From Blakeslea trispora (taxonomy: Eukaryota > Mucoromycota > Mucoromycetes > Mucorales > Choanephoraceae): DNA of 64,000 bases. The translations under genes and the position numbers were made by a program. The notes under the pieces are model-generated. The model was given only the letters and a program-made list of their open reading frames with translations, searched no databases and had not been told where the DNA came from. Of this stretch, positions 46,095-58,110 are shown in pieces (the first letter of the stretch is position 1; the number at the start of each line of letters is the position of its first letter). The stretch covers positions 248,001-312,000 of the forward strand of contig JAIWNE010000024.1 in assembly GCA_025331445.1 (NCBI GenBank), read 5' to 3'.

Positions 46095-47943
46095 TTAATA
46101 GTGATAACATGAACATTTCTGGATAACCGAGTCATCGACAGAAACAGAATACAATGCGCCCTCAGAAGTGAACGACTGAACCATAAACCTACCTTCTACT
46201 TGAACATCACCTTCTATGTCGACATCGTCTTCATTTTCGTCTTCAGAGGCAGTAATCATCCTACTTCTTGACTCTTCTGGCACCCTTTTAGCTTCCAATT
46301 CTACTCTTCTTCTTTCTCTTTGAGCACGAGTCATTGCTCCAGTATTCTTCAAAATTTTTATCTTCTCCTTCTCAAGATCATATTCAAATTCTTCCATCAA
46401 TACATACACCAGCCTATCAAGTTCTCTGTTTCTGCTTCTCATCATGTAGACAGACTTCAGCTGGATGTGCCAGTATTCGACGTAGTTGTTGGTGAGCATG
46501 TGGCTAAACTCAAGAGGATGGTAGGCACGGCGCCAAATCTTGAACTTCTCTTCGCCGCACCATTCCTTTCCAAAGTAATCGAGAAATTTATCAAAACTAG
46601 AATAAGCATCAAAAATGCCTCATTCTTTTGATGAAAGGCATTCACATCATCTTCAAAGAGCATCGACTTCGACTCGGCCATTATCTCTCCTCTCATCACA
46701 CGGTTGTCGGCAGCTGTCCTACCCATACTTTACCATGAGGCTCAGTTGTCTACTCCATGCTTGAGAGAAATGAAATGAACAATCTTGAGTCTCACAACCA
46801 GGAAAAACGTTCTTTGTAGCGGTAGTTTTGGCCTGACTACGATCGCTATTGATCTGCTTAGGATCAATAATCAACTCACTGTTCTTCAGATACTGTAGCC
46901 ATTGTGCCATCGGAGCCAAAAATATGATCGTTCGTAATAATGTATACAACAGGATGTCCACGATCAACCAACTTGTCACGCATAACAATACTGTACAATA
47001 TATCATTGACTCTTCTAGCAATGTAATAAGTGGCATCCATGCAGAAGGTACGGGATTGCTTGATAAGAGTTTGTTGGCTAGGAGATATAAAGCCGTAAGC
47101 GAAAAGAGAGGAATCGTCCGAATAAGAGGCCAAGTTGTCATGAAAGATTATAAATTCTTTAGAAGGAAGAACACCATTCAATTAGATCTGTTAAAAACTT
47201 CTTTCGTCATCGCTAAACAAGTAAAGATTCTCATCAATTTAGTTAAGGCAAAGATAAAATGTGAGACTATAAAGCGATGTAAAATGAAATTTAGATTGTT
47301 TACCTCCTGCAATTGATTTTAAATGTCATGGTAAGAAACTGTTCGACCATGCAATCTTAATTCTTGGCTATCCAACTTGTGAAGAAGATCGGTTTTCGCT
47401 TGTCTAGGAAGCATCGATGAAAGCAACAACTGTTGTTCAATTTCGTTCAGGACAGCAGAACCAAGGGGCAAAGTACGCAAGTCTTCCGAGCTGTCACCGG
47501 GGATGTGATTGACGTGCAACTTGATAGGATGAAAGACGTAGAATGAAGGCGTCTTGGCGTAGCAAACAATCTTCAACGGTGCACTTAATCGACGTCCTCT
47601 GTGTTGAGCGTCCGTCAGCTTTGGTAGAAGAAACACACTTACCTGCACGATGACACTGGTATGCCTGACTGAAGATAACACGCTTAACGAGAACCTTTTT
47701 TGTTAGGTCAACAGGAGCATCAGAATCCTCAATTTTTCCTGTTATTTTTTGCTTGTTGTAGGTGTTCCGCTTAACAGTGCATTCTTCTTCAATCCTCTCA
47801 AGGCACTTCTCCCAGACTGATGATTGAACTTTAATTGTTTGGTTGAATTTCTTGACACCATTAATTTCAGAAGGAACAAGAGCAGTTCTGATGTTGTTGA
47901 GGTTGAAAACGGTTTCAATTGTAGAAGTGATGACAGAGGACAT
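46095..47943 (-). mobile_element. Broken MULE-like transposase
   Basis: Minus-strand pieces in changing frames, in order: 47943-47494 (N-terminal region), 47681-47319, 47181-46876 (SRTFCMDATYYIARR, with the first catalytic Asp, and ITNDH), 47141-46719 (QDCSFHFSQAW), 46726-46457 and 46499-46095 (TNNYVEYWHIQLKSVYM, then an acidic stretch and a CSC near the end like the start of a SWIM zinc finger). This is the order of Mutator-like transposases. Several shifts make it non-functional. I found no terminal inverted repeats. Confidence 0.7.
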
Positions 47944-48446
47944 TTTTATTAACTAGCAACTATTGATAATATTGGAGAACAGTATCAAAAAAAGGGGGAA
48001 GGGGATAGGGACAAGGCAAGAAGGAAATTTAGTCACAAATCGGGTCTCCGTTTTTAAACTGCTGTTCTGTGGTGCACTGATTTTGGGTAAAAACCTTTGG
48101 TATGACTGTCCTTCTACAATGGCATAACACAGTAATTGTGTGATGCTACACCATTTACCTCAAAACCCATAAAACCACAGTAAACCGCTTTCTCATACAT
48201 CTTGTTTTTCTCTCTTTTTCATTCTATTTCAATTTATCTATTTCTTCACTTTACTTATATCTATTAACTCGTTACCAACATTTTGGTCAGTACCATTAAC
48301 AAATTATAACTATATTTCATATCTTAACCTTTATATTTTAATCCAGTTGGTAATTGTTATTTAAATAAAACTCAGAACTACAAAACACTGCTTTCGGAGT
48401 TCTTAGTCTGTGTATTTTGTCCGTGTACCTTACATAAGCATACATC
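47944..48446. other. Spacer before the gypsy element
   Basis: AT-rich DNA with no ORF. The last four bases, CATC (48443-48446), are one copy of the target-site duplication of the LTR element. Confidence 0.6.
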
Positions 48447-48530
48447 TGTAATGTTTAAATGTGTGTGACCGTAGAATAGCAGAATAAAAGATAGTTCAAA
48501 AACAGATAAAGAATCTATTAAATCTCAACA
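48447..48530 (-). repeat. 3' LTR, 84 bp
   Basis: On the minus strand it runs from TGTTGAG to TTACA, i.e. TG...CA. It matches the 5' LTR closely but lacks five bases (TTATT on the plus strand) after GATAGTT. Confidence 0.88.
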
Positions 48531-49242
48531 TCCCACAGCGAGATGAGACTATAGATGAAATGAATAAAATATAGAATATAAAATGGATAAGATATAAGAA
48601 AGGAAGATAAAGTGATAAAAGAATAAAATATAAAAATAATATCTGCTTAGTTTTGTTTCTGATGATACTTCTTGAGTCTTGAAATATGGACATTTATGAT
48701 CTTCTTGTTAGACGAGACATCCTTCAAATCAACGGTAGATTTTGACTTGACAGAAGTAACAAAGAATGGACCCAGCCAATCGAACAAAAGTTTTCTTGGA
48801 CTTCTTGATGATGAGAGTGACTGATTGAAGACAAGTACTTTGTCGTTTACTTGGTACGGGTTTTCCATAGTTGGGTGTTCAACAGATTTCATGTGGTTGT
48901 CGACTACATCGAAGGCTAAATTGAGTCTTTGCTGCAATTCCGTAGCATAAGCTTCTTCTGGCAAGAGACGATCGTTGTATTGTTGTATACTCTCAGTTCT
49001 ATACAACGGAAACTTTGCATGCCTGCCATGCACCAAGTAAAATGGTGTGTTACCAGTACTCTCATGGGTTGTGTTGTTATAAACAAATTGTATTAGACGA
49101 AGATGTTTATCCCATTCGGTTTTGATGATTTCTTGATTTGTGTAGGTGAGTATCATTCTACGCAAAGTGGCCATAAACCTCTCGACAATACCATTAGACT
49201 GTGGATGGTAAGGCGGAGCAAAGAGATTGTGAGAACCCAATA

Positions 49243-51980
49243 ACGTGCCTCTGAACTTAAAACTACAAAAATATTGTTAATATTCAAAAATCTTCACATA
49301 AAAACTTTCATATAAAAAATAAAAAACTGAGTGTATAACTCTGTTGAGAAAACGTTTTTGAACACGATGATCCACTCAGTTTCTGGAATTTCATATAAAA
49401 GTTTTCATGTAAAGGTTTTTGAAAGTTGATCGGTTTTTCAAAATTTAAGCTGGGGAGATATAGAGGGGACCAAGGAAATGAAACAGGTCAATGTACTGCT
49501 AAAGATTTGAAAGACCGTTATGTATATTTGTGTAATAAATGGAAGCCAATAAAAACTGTGTATAGCAATTTTTGTGTTCCCTTCAGATTATGGTGATTAT
49601 TTTTAGGAACTGACATCCATATAGCAAAAGTTTTCCTTTATCCAACTTATTATTAAATATGCCCTTCCCAAGCAAAAGAAAAGCAAGATTCAACGCCCAG
49701 AAAAAGGACGCTAAAGGAAAATTCTTGAAAGAGAATGTTCCTGAAGTTATTTCTGAAGAAGTAATTGAAATAAATGAAGATTAGGAAACTTTGGGTGGTG
49801 AAATGGATATGTCAGCCCTTTCCCGCCTAACAGATAGTGTATCCTCTGGTGAGAAGAGAAAGATCCACTACACTAAGGACTCTAGAACCACAAAGTGGAG
49901 AAGAAAAGTGGAGTCCAGCAAGGTAGACCCCAAATCTACCTTGTTCAACTTTGGTATCACTGTTGTCAACAGTGATACCCAGGAACAAAATGAAGACGAT
50001 GAGCAGGATGCTGAAGATAGGCTGACCCATCCTAAGAGGGAATTGATCAAGATCAGCAATTGCATTGAATTGTTGCGTGAGCAGGTGAAGCCTGAAATGA
50101 ACCAGAGAATGGAAGGTAGCTCAGTAGGTTCATACAACCAATGCCGCTTGTACTCTGTTCTCATGTACTTTGAACTTCGTTTGGAAGGAATGAAGATGGG
50201 CAAGGCATCCCAGAGAGTATCTAAACTTTTCTGGCCAAGTTACTCTAAGGATGACCGCTCAAGAAGCATCATGAGTTGGGTAAAGGAATACCTTGAGCAC
50301 AATAATCTCTCCGATCATAGCCAAGGTGTTCACACCAAAAGGCAATCCTTCTTGAGTCACAACGACGTAAAGATGCAAGTCGTAGAGTATATGCAGAGAA
50401 CAAAGCCTGCTGAAAGATTGCTTGTGGCCATCAAGGACTTCATTGAAACTGAAGTAATCCCTTCTTCTTTGGGTGTGCCTGGAACTGTTGCCATCTCTAC
50501 CATCAGCAAGTACTTGCATGAATGGGGCTACTCTTATGGCAACAAGAAAGGCCTCTTCTTTGATGGACATGAAAGAGAAGATGTGGTGAAGTACGGAAAA
50601 GAATGGGCTCTACGAATGGTAGACTACATGCATAGATCCGAGTTTTACGAGGGAGATCAAGAAGAAAATGTTCTTGAACCAGTTCTTTTGGAGGGTGAAG
50701 AGAAGGTTGTATTCGTCACTCATGACGAATCAACCTTTTACGCCAACGATGGCAAAAATGACATTTGGAGTTTGGAAGGTGAATCTTTCATCCGCAAAAA
50801 GGGGCCTGGATCCTCCATTATGGTAAGTGAATTCCAGTGCCCCTGTCATGGGACGATGAAGTTGGGTGGATGGACCTCCCGTAAGCTTTTCAAAGCTGGA
50901 GAGAGTAGATACGGTTGGTGGACTCATAAAGACATGGTCTCTCAGCTGGACTATGTCATTGGGCTGTTCGAAAACTTACATCCTAACTGCCGAGCTGTAT
51001 TCCTGTTTGACAACAGTTCAAACCATGGTGCTTACAGTGATGACGCATTGGTTGTAAGTCGTATGACTCTCAACGAGAAACCATGATCTCTGACTGATAA
51101 ATATCAGTTCAGAGACACAACCGTCAAACTCTCGACCGGTGAGCTTCTTCATCAGTCATTTTTTTATGAGAAAGAAATCTCTTCTCATGACTCAAAAGGT
51201 AGACCCAAAAACAAACGAGTCAGATATTTTAAAGGTAAATAGCACATGTATTTCCGAAGCAAACTCTTCTAACATCTTTACAATAACAGGAATCAAACGA
51301 ATTCTTGAAGAACGTGGCCAATGGCTTGGTGACCTTGAAGGCAAGGTATGGAAACTTCGTTGTGGTGCTGCTGAGCCAGGTTTGAAGTCTATGTGCTGCG
51401 CTTCCCATTTCCTGGGAAGTAGAGTGGATTTTGCAGCTCAAAAGACTGCTTTACAAGAAGCAGTAGAAAATGCTGGTCACATTTTCGAACTTTATCCAAA
51501 ATATTACTGCGAATGCAATTGGAGACGCATTAAGAATTGGCCAAGAGAGAGGCTAGATTGAGATGTGATGACACATTCAAGTCTCTCGAAAAGAACATCC
51601 CCATGTTTTTGGACAATGCAGGAGATGTCAAGAAAATACGAAGATTTTTTCAACGTTGCATGAACTATATCGAAGCATATAGTAAGCACGACGATGGCAG
51701 AGAAATAGCAAAGGAGTTGAAGAAGTTTGTAGAAAAAAAGTATTTGTCCCATAGAAAAGTGAGAGCTCCTCAAGACATTTAAAAGTTAAAAAAGAAAAAA
51801 AGAAAACACTTGATGAAGGATTGCTCTCAATTGTGATTTAATTATGCTGCTCAAAGAAAAGAAATCCCCAAAAAGATTGACAGGTCGTATGATCGATCCA
51901 TACCAAAAGCAAAAAAAAAAATGAGTCCTCAAAAAATGAAACAATTTCTTGTTTTTGTGGTTTTAAGTTCAGAGGCACGT
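49243..51980 (+). mobile_element. TA-flanked DNA transposon (Tc1/mariner-IS630-like) inside the integrase
   Basis: Terminal inverted repeats of 29 bp (49243-49271 and 51952-51980) start ACGTGCCTCTGAACTTAAAA and differ at one position. The dinucleotide TA lies at both outer ends (49241-49242, 51981-51982), the usual target duplication of this superfamily. Removing the insert with one TA restores the integrase frame exactly. Confidence 0.93.
49659..51782 (+). pseudogene. DDE transposase of the nested element, degenerate
   Basis: From the ATG at 49659 the frame is broken by TAG at 49782 and TGA at 51084, with coding sequence continuing in the same frame after both. A 55-nt intron (51235-51289) keeps phase. 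Near 51539 one base is missing, and the coding frame moves. Catalytic residues are visible: HDEST (first Asp, about 50724), FLFDNSSNH (second Asp, about 51002) and CECNW followed by KREAR (Glu, about 51510). The HEREDVVKYGKEW and GPGSSIMVSEF motifs are shared with a large family of fungal DDE transposases. It is unlikely to be active. Confidence 0.85.
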
Positions 51981-54900
51981 TACCTTGGTAAGTTGAGTAA
52001 AGAAAATTGAGTTGAATGGTGGCCCTCCATCAGTAAGAATATCTTGAGGAACACCATGTCGTAAAACAAACCGATTGAAGAATACCTTGACTATTTCATC
52101 TTGAGTGGTAGATTGAACAGGGTAGACTTCTACATATTTGGTGAAAGAGTCAATAACGACCAAGGCATATTTGTTTAGATTGATAGACACAGGTAAAGGA
52201 CCAAAGAAATCAAGTGAAACACGAAGAAATGCAAAATCAGATGAAGTATTGTTCAAATTGTAGTTATGAACCTTGCCACCTTTGATGTGTTGACATACAT
52301 CACACGATTTGCAAAACTGCTTGACTTCTTGCGACATACTGGACCACCAAAGTTGTTGTTGTAAAATCTTTGACTTTGTTTTCTTGTGACCAAAGTGACC
52401 TCCCAAGGGAGAGTTGTGATACTGTTGACAGACTGCTTGAGTATGTGCTCGAGGAACCACCCAAAAAGAGATTCTTGCTGTGGATAGAATTCTTTGTTGG
52501 TAAGGTCTTGTACAGTACATTATCAATGACACTGAAAGATTCATGTTGCTGTATGTTGTTGATAATGTCCAAGATGTCAGAATCCTCAGATTGAGCCTTG
52601 GACCAGTCAAATTGAGATGACAGAATTGTTTCTTGGATAGCTTGGACACTTGGAATAACAGAGTGACGAGAAAGAGCATCCACCGCAGGGTTGTTAGTAC
52701 CAGCTACATGGAAGACTTCAAATTGATAGCTTTGCAGAAACATAATCCAACGCCAGACTCTTGCAGATACGTCATCCTTTGCATTTAGAATCCACTGTAA
52801 ACTGGAATGGTCAGTGTAAATAAGGAAAGTTTTTCTCTCCAAGAAGGGACGAAATTTTTTGATACCAAAGATGATGGCTAGACACTCTTGTTCTCGAACA
52901 GAGTATCGCTGTTCATGGATGGTCAATGCGCGAGAAGCAAACGCTAACGGATAAGGAATATTATCGTGTTTCTGATACAGGATTACTGCAATTCCAGCAG
53001 ATGATGCCGCATCGGTATGTAACTCAAATGTCTTCGAGAAATCGGGTTGGCGTAAAGTTGGAAGTAAGCATAAATCAGTCTTCAGTTGATCAAATGCCTC
53101 AACCTGTTCACGACCCCACACGAATTCAACGTCCTTCTTCTTTAAGCGACGCAAAGGTTCAGTTTTGACTTGGTATTGACTAATAAAGCGCTGGTATACG
53201 CCAGTCATGCCAAGGAAACGCTCTAACTCGGTGATGTTAGTCGGTGCTTGATACTGAATGATGGGTTTGACTTTAGCAGGGTTTGCACTAACACCTTCGG
53301 CAGAAACAATAAAACCGAGATATTCTACAGAATCTAGAATGAATTGGGATTTAGACAGTTTGATTGACAGATTTGCTTCCTTTAACCGAATGAGAATTTG
53401 ATGAAGATGTAGCTTGTGTTCCTCCACAGTACGGCTGTACACTATGATGTCATCTTGATATGCAAAAGCAAAGGAGTAACGACATGGACCAAGCATCATG
53501 TCCATTAACGATTGAAAATATGCTGGAGAATTTCGCATCCCCATAGGCATTACAGTGAAAACATAAGTACCATTGGTGGTGACAAGAGCAGTTTTTTCCT
53601 TATCAGCCTTCTTGATGGGAATTTGGAAATATCCTTGTGCTAAATCAAGTTTACTAAATATCTTTGCTTGCCCCAATGATTGTAACATATGATGCATGTT
53701 GGGAAAAGGATAGTTCAAAGGTTTGGTGACTCGATTGATTGGTATATAGTTACCACATACACGGATGGAGCCATCAGGCTTCTCCACTGGACGGACTTGA
53801 GCACCCCATTCGCAAAAGGAAACCTTTTCTAATAAACCAAATTCAACCATGTTGTCTAATTTATTATCAATTTGAGATTGGAGTTCAGGGTGAAAAATTC
53901 TAGGCTTGCTGTATATAGGAGGACTATCACCAGTGTCAATGGCAAATTCAATAAGGTGAGTAACAGACGGCCGATCAGGGTTCTTGGCAACAATACTATC
54001 AAATTCAGTTGTGATGAAGTTAGAAAATGATTTCTGATGTTCATCTTGAGTTAGGTTCTGAATAACTGGTTCCTTTGTGGTGTCTAAAGGAATGGTGATG
54101 GTCTTGTTGTTGATAAGAAGACTGACATGTCCAGCTGTGCTGTTAATAGAACCATGCAAATCACAAATAGTATTCCAACCAACGATCAACTTGCTGGAAA
54201 TACCATCAATGACATGGACTTTGATCTTTAAACCAAGGAGTGGAATAAGTGCTGTACCGCATGTGTTCTTGATGTTGTTGTTGACATCTCGGTACGGAAT
54301 ACTCTCCTTGTTATTAAGAGGGATACTCAAAGTTGAGAACAATCTATAACAAATGCCGTTAATGTCGGCGCCTGTGTCCCAAAGCAACGAGGTTGATTTG
54401 TTGTTTAGGGTTACAGTGCTTCTTGGCAAATTGCGCAAGTCCGTCGCAAAGTGTGAAATATCGACAGAGAATGATGATAATGGCATTTGGTTATTGGATT
54501 GTGATTCATGTGATTGCATCTCCTGAATTCGAGGCTGGTTCTTGTGTTTGTGGCGATTACCCTTCTGGTTATAGTGTTGTTTGTTGTGAAACTGTTTGTT
54601 GGTTTTGTTATGGTCGATTGTTCGATGCTTGTCTCTAAATATGTCACAAATTGGATTACCTTGCTTATCATATGCTCTCAACTGCTTAGGTTGCTGCGTG
54701 TTAGCATGAATGTTGGAGTGTTGATACTGTTTGGCACGGTATTGTTGTGAGGACATGTAGTCAAGATCCATCGGCATAGGTTGGCTGTTATTCGAATTAT
54801 GTTGTACCACAGTTTCAGGTTCATCAAGTAACCAGGCTTTAACTTCCAAATTAATAGCTTGGTCTATAACTTTTGAAACAGTATCAAGCTTTAGTGAAGC

Positions 54901-55658
54901 TACTAGTGAAGTTAAAGTGAGTTTAGTGTCTCGATGGTTAAGTGATTGAATAAAATAAGTGATTTGAGTATCCTGAGTGTATGTATCAGAGATAAGACTC
55001 AATAAGTGTTCCCACTTAGCCGCATGAAGTCGAACAGATTCGTTTGGTAGTTGCCTACACTCTTTCAATTGTTTAAGGAGACGACGATTGTCCTCCTCCT
55101 CCAGAATGCCAAATCGGGTAATGAGGGATTCCGTGAGAAGAGTCCATGACGATACAATGGTAGGTGCAAGTGTTGGGATCCATTGCTGAATGACATTGGG
55201 CATGTACTGAGCGAGATGAACAGTACAAATATCCATGTTGACAATTCCATGAATTTGAGCTTGTTGATGGAATTGGCGTAACCAAATACGAATGCTGGAT
55301 GTCAAATCATACTTAGCCATAGGTACGGATTTGGCTCGCTCCTGCAAAAGGTACTGAGAAAAATCAGACGAAGCGGGTGGGTCAAGGGGCAAAGCCATTG
55401 GATTAGAATGTGCAGATCCAGATATGGTAAAAAGAAAATGAACTGGAGGCAAGTGGAATGACTCAAATGAAGAGGTAGAAGAATGTACTGACGGAGATCG
55501 ACTGCGTTGATCTGTGTTGTAACTTAAAGAAGTTGAAGTTGTTGTCGGTAGTGGACCGAAAGGAAATATAGGTTGTGGAGAAGATTCTCTGCGAGAACGC
55601 TTACTGTAGGGAGTGAAAGAATAGCTGTTTGACCTCTTAATGCTGTAATTCTAGGCAA

Positions 55659-55674
55659 GTGGGTAGCCTCACCA
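55659..55674 (-). other. Primer-binding site of the gypsy element
   Basis: Directly after the 5' LTR the minus strand reads TGGTGAGGCTACCCAC, which would pair with a tRNA 3' end of GTGGGTAGCCTCACCA. The tRNA species was not identified. Confidence 0.75.
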
Positions 55675-55763
55675 TGTAATGTTTAAATGTGTGTGACCGT
55701 AGAATAGCAGAATAAAAGATAGTTTATTTCAAAAACAGATAAAGAATCTATTAAATCTCAACA
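55675..55763 (-). repeat. 5' LTR, 89 bp
   Basis: TG...CA ends, 89 bp, very short for a gypsy element. Same sequence as the LTR at 62958-63046 in inverted orientation. Confidence 0.9.
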
Positions 55764-56041
55764 CATCAATTTAGTACATGGTCTGGTTTGGGTGGGAGAG
55801 CTAAAGGACAAAAGCGACAAAAAGAAGAAAAACAACAGATTATGAAAAGAAGGCGATAACAACAAGAGACATTCAAATACAAATTTGTTGGTATGGCGTC
55901 CATTCTCACAATCCACAAATTGAACTACAAACAACTAGTGAATATTACAAAAAAGGGTTTGTGATGACTTTCAAATTGTTGTTTAATAAGTTGTGCTGAA
56001 AGCAGATCGCGAACATTTATCTTTCTTTACTAACTTTTATT

Positions 56042-57902
56042 ATGGATTCTACAAAAGCAGATTTATTACTAAAGAACTATTTTGATTTATGCTCGTCTGA
56101 TGATATTGAGCCTACATTTGCGCATTTTATACAAACTTCCTTTCAAAGCATACGGCCTTTACTGATCTCTGATCATATCGATAACTTCAGCGATTGGCTC
56201 AGCGCATTCAGAAGATATGCACAAGAACACGGCTTCGGCAAGGTAGTTGCAAATGCTCAAATATGAATCAAAACAAACTTATTCTAATCTTGTCAATAGA
56301 TCAAGAAAGGACAGGCATTGAAAGCCTGGGAGACTTATGTAAGTTCCTAAAATTTCGGTATATGTCCTTGCCATAACCATCATTTGCATAGGCTGTATTC
56401 AAAAAGCCCCACAGTATCAAGAGAAGTCACAAGACTGCTAACGTTGTTGAAGTGTAAGTGTAGGTCATCTGTCTGTACCACAAGAGAAACTAATAATTCA
56501 ACATCAACATAGGCTTGAAAGCTTTAAGCTCCGCAAGCAAAAGGAAAACTGCTTTGTCTTTGAGGAGTATGATGTTGGCAAGGCCATGAATGACTTTGCT
56601 CAACAATCTCTGGCTAGCTTCAGAAAAGAACAGAACAATGCCAGCAGATTTCGTGATGACATGAACAAATGGCTGTAAGTCTTGGTCATTTTCTTTTCTG
56701 CTTAATACTAACGCTAGTCTTTCAGAGCTATCCATAGTATCATAAAGCTCAACAAGCATATTGATACTGATCTGGTTGGTGTGTATCAAAGCACAAAGGT
56801 AGAAGGCTTGTGCAAAAGTTTTAAGAAGAAATTTGTTGGGAAGCCTGCTTGCTTGAGTTCAAGCATCAAAGTTGAGATTTTGGATCTCCTGACGGTATGT
56901 AGTTATTTGGATTGTTTCAAATTTTAGCCAATCTCTAATCAGTAAACAAATAGGAGTTTCAAGATGATGAAGATGCTAAGAAGCTGAAATCCGAGCTTTG
57001 CAAGATTGCCAGTAGAGAAGATGGTGCTGTTTCTCGCACGGTAGAAAGCCTGTCAGTCCTGTAAGTAAAATGCATACATAAACCTTGATGAAACAATCAT
57101 CTAACTCATTTGAAATAGAGTCAACAAGATGACATCAAGGAAGCAGGAGATCGGAGAGAAGAAGACGGAGAACATCCTTGAGGCAGTATGGGGATGCATC
57201 TTCAAATTAACAAATGATCATGATCCTCGTGGGTAAGAATCAAAGCTTTAAGGAGATAACAGTCAGCAACTCACTTTTTTTTATATATCAGATTTGACAA
57301 TGTGCTGTTCCCTCCACCTCACCCTCTTGCTGGATTACGACCAGATTTTGCTGTAGAAGTTTGTGGTGATGAGACGTTCGTCAACCTGATTGGCGAAGTA
57401 AAGTCACACTGTTACTCCCCTTCCAAACTTGCTTTGGACACTTATCGTCTGGGTGTTTTCTCTGTTGCCTTGCTGAACCAACATGGTTTGAAGCATATCT
57501 TAGCATTTCAAGCTAAAGGTATGTATGATACATGTACCAGTTTCTGAAGTAAACTAAACAGGAAAAAATAGGGCTAGAAGTAACATTCTACCTGTGCTTC
57601 TATCATCTTGGTAGCTATGTCATGACGGAAATTGAATGCATACAGTTTCCTTCGACAATAGACGAGTACTGCAGATTTGGTGCTTCTTTGGACGCATTGG
57701 CAAATGTGTGCAATGTTTATGAGCAACACTGTCAACAACAACAGCCACAGCCACAGCCACAGCCACAGCCACAGCCACAGCAACAGCCACAGCAACAGCA
57801 ACAGCCACAGCAACAGCAACAGCAACAGCCACAGCAACAGCAACAGCCACAGCAACAGCAACAGCAACAGCAACAGCCACAGCAACAGCAACAGCAACAG
57901 CC

Positions 57903-57949
<47 letters not shown>

Positions 57950-58110
57950 CACAGCAACAGCCTCAACAACAGCCTCAACAACAGCAACAACAAATAGCCA
58001 TCCTCCCTTATGATGTGCTAAAAAGCATATATGAGCTTTCAACAAGCAAATATACTGCCAAAGTCAATCAACAGTCATCTTCAACAGATGCATCTAGTAT
58101 TTTATTTTGA
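56042..58110 (+). CDS. PD-(D/E)XK-like protein with poly-Gln/Pro-Gln tail, copy 1
   Basis: Nine exons (56042-56242, 56300-56338, 56392-56453, 56513-56674, 56726-56894, 56954-57060, 57119-57232, 57292-57518, 57572-58110), every junction in phase, 539 residues. Residues 1-70 are helical; the middle is rich in Lys. Near residues 290-310 it reads GLRPDFAVEV and, 13 residues on, GEVKSH: the spacing of a PD-(D/E)XK nuclease fold, followed by FQAKGLEVTFYL. A tail of about 85 residues is Gln and Pro-Gln. I do not know the family's function; related nuclease-fold domains occur in restriction enzymes, Holliday resolvases and Crinkler-type effectors. The gene lies 279 bp from the gypsy LTR and is convergent with its inverted copy. 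It is intact, unlike all the transposon genes around it. Confidence 0.72.
57734..57992. repeat. CAG/CCA trinucleotide repeat, copy 1
   Basis: Runs of CAG interrupted by CCA and, at the end, CCT and CAA. Codes for Gln and Pro. Six bases shorter than the same tract in the inverted copy. Confidence 0.92.

Larger units (their letters stand above)
48647..55398 (-). pseudogene. Gag-pol polyprotein, frameshifted and interrupted
   Basis: The frame is open from near the primer-binding site; the first in-frame ATG is at 55398. Gag lacks an obvious CCHC knuckle. The protease motif DTGA is at about 54362-54376, the reverse transcriptase YQDD at 53449-53460, RNase H at about 52780-53000 and the integrase zinc region (H..H..C..C, CKSCDVC) at 52280-52450. 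In the five-A run at 52463-52467 one extra base shifts the frame before the integrase. The integrase core is cut by the DNA transposon at 49243-51980; its C-terminal part resumes at 49240 and ends at 48647. Outside these two lesions the reading frame is long and clean, so inactivation looks recent. Confidence 0.9.
48447..55763 (-). mobile_element. Complete Ty3/gypsy LTR retrotransposon carrying a nested DNA transposon
   Basis: Both LTRs, the primer-binding site, a gag-pol frame and a CATC duplication at both outer ends (48443-48446 and 55764-55767) are present. Domain order is protease, reverse transcriptase, RNase H, integrase, which defines Ty3/gypsy. Without the 2.74-kb insert the element is about 4.6 kb. 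The same element starts again in inverted orientation at 62958. Confidence 0.92.

Noticed and set aside
52300..55452. An endogenous virus
   Set aside because: LTRs, primer site and protease-RT-RNase H-integrase order show a plain Ty3/gypsy retrotransposon; no envelope-like frame exists.
57562..57571. A frameshift at the A run before the last exon of the nuclease-like gene
   Set aside because: Using the acceptor at 57570-57571 instead of 57560-57561 keeps the frame, so the gene is intact in both copies.
57574..58045. Minus-strand frames of almost pure Leu or Ala-Val over the CAG tract, and the mirrored ones at 60670-61147
   Set aside because: They are other readings of the trinucleotide repeat; the Gln/Pro frame is the one linked in phase to eight upstream exons.
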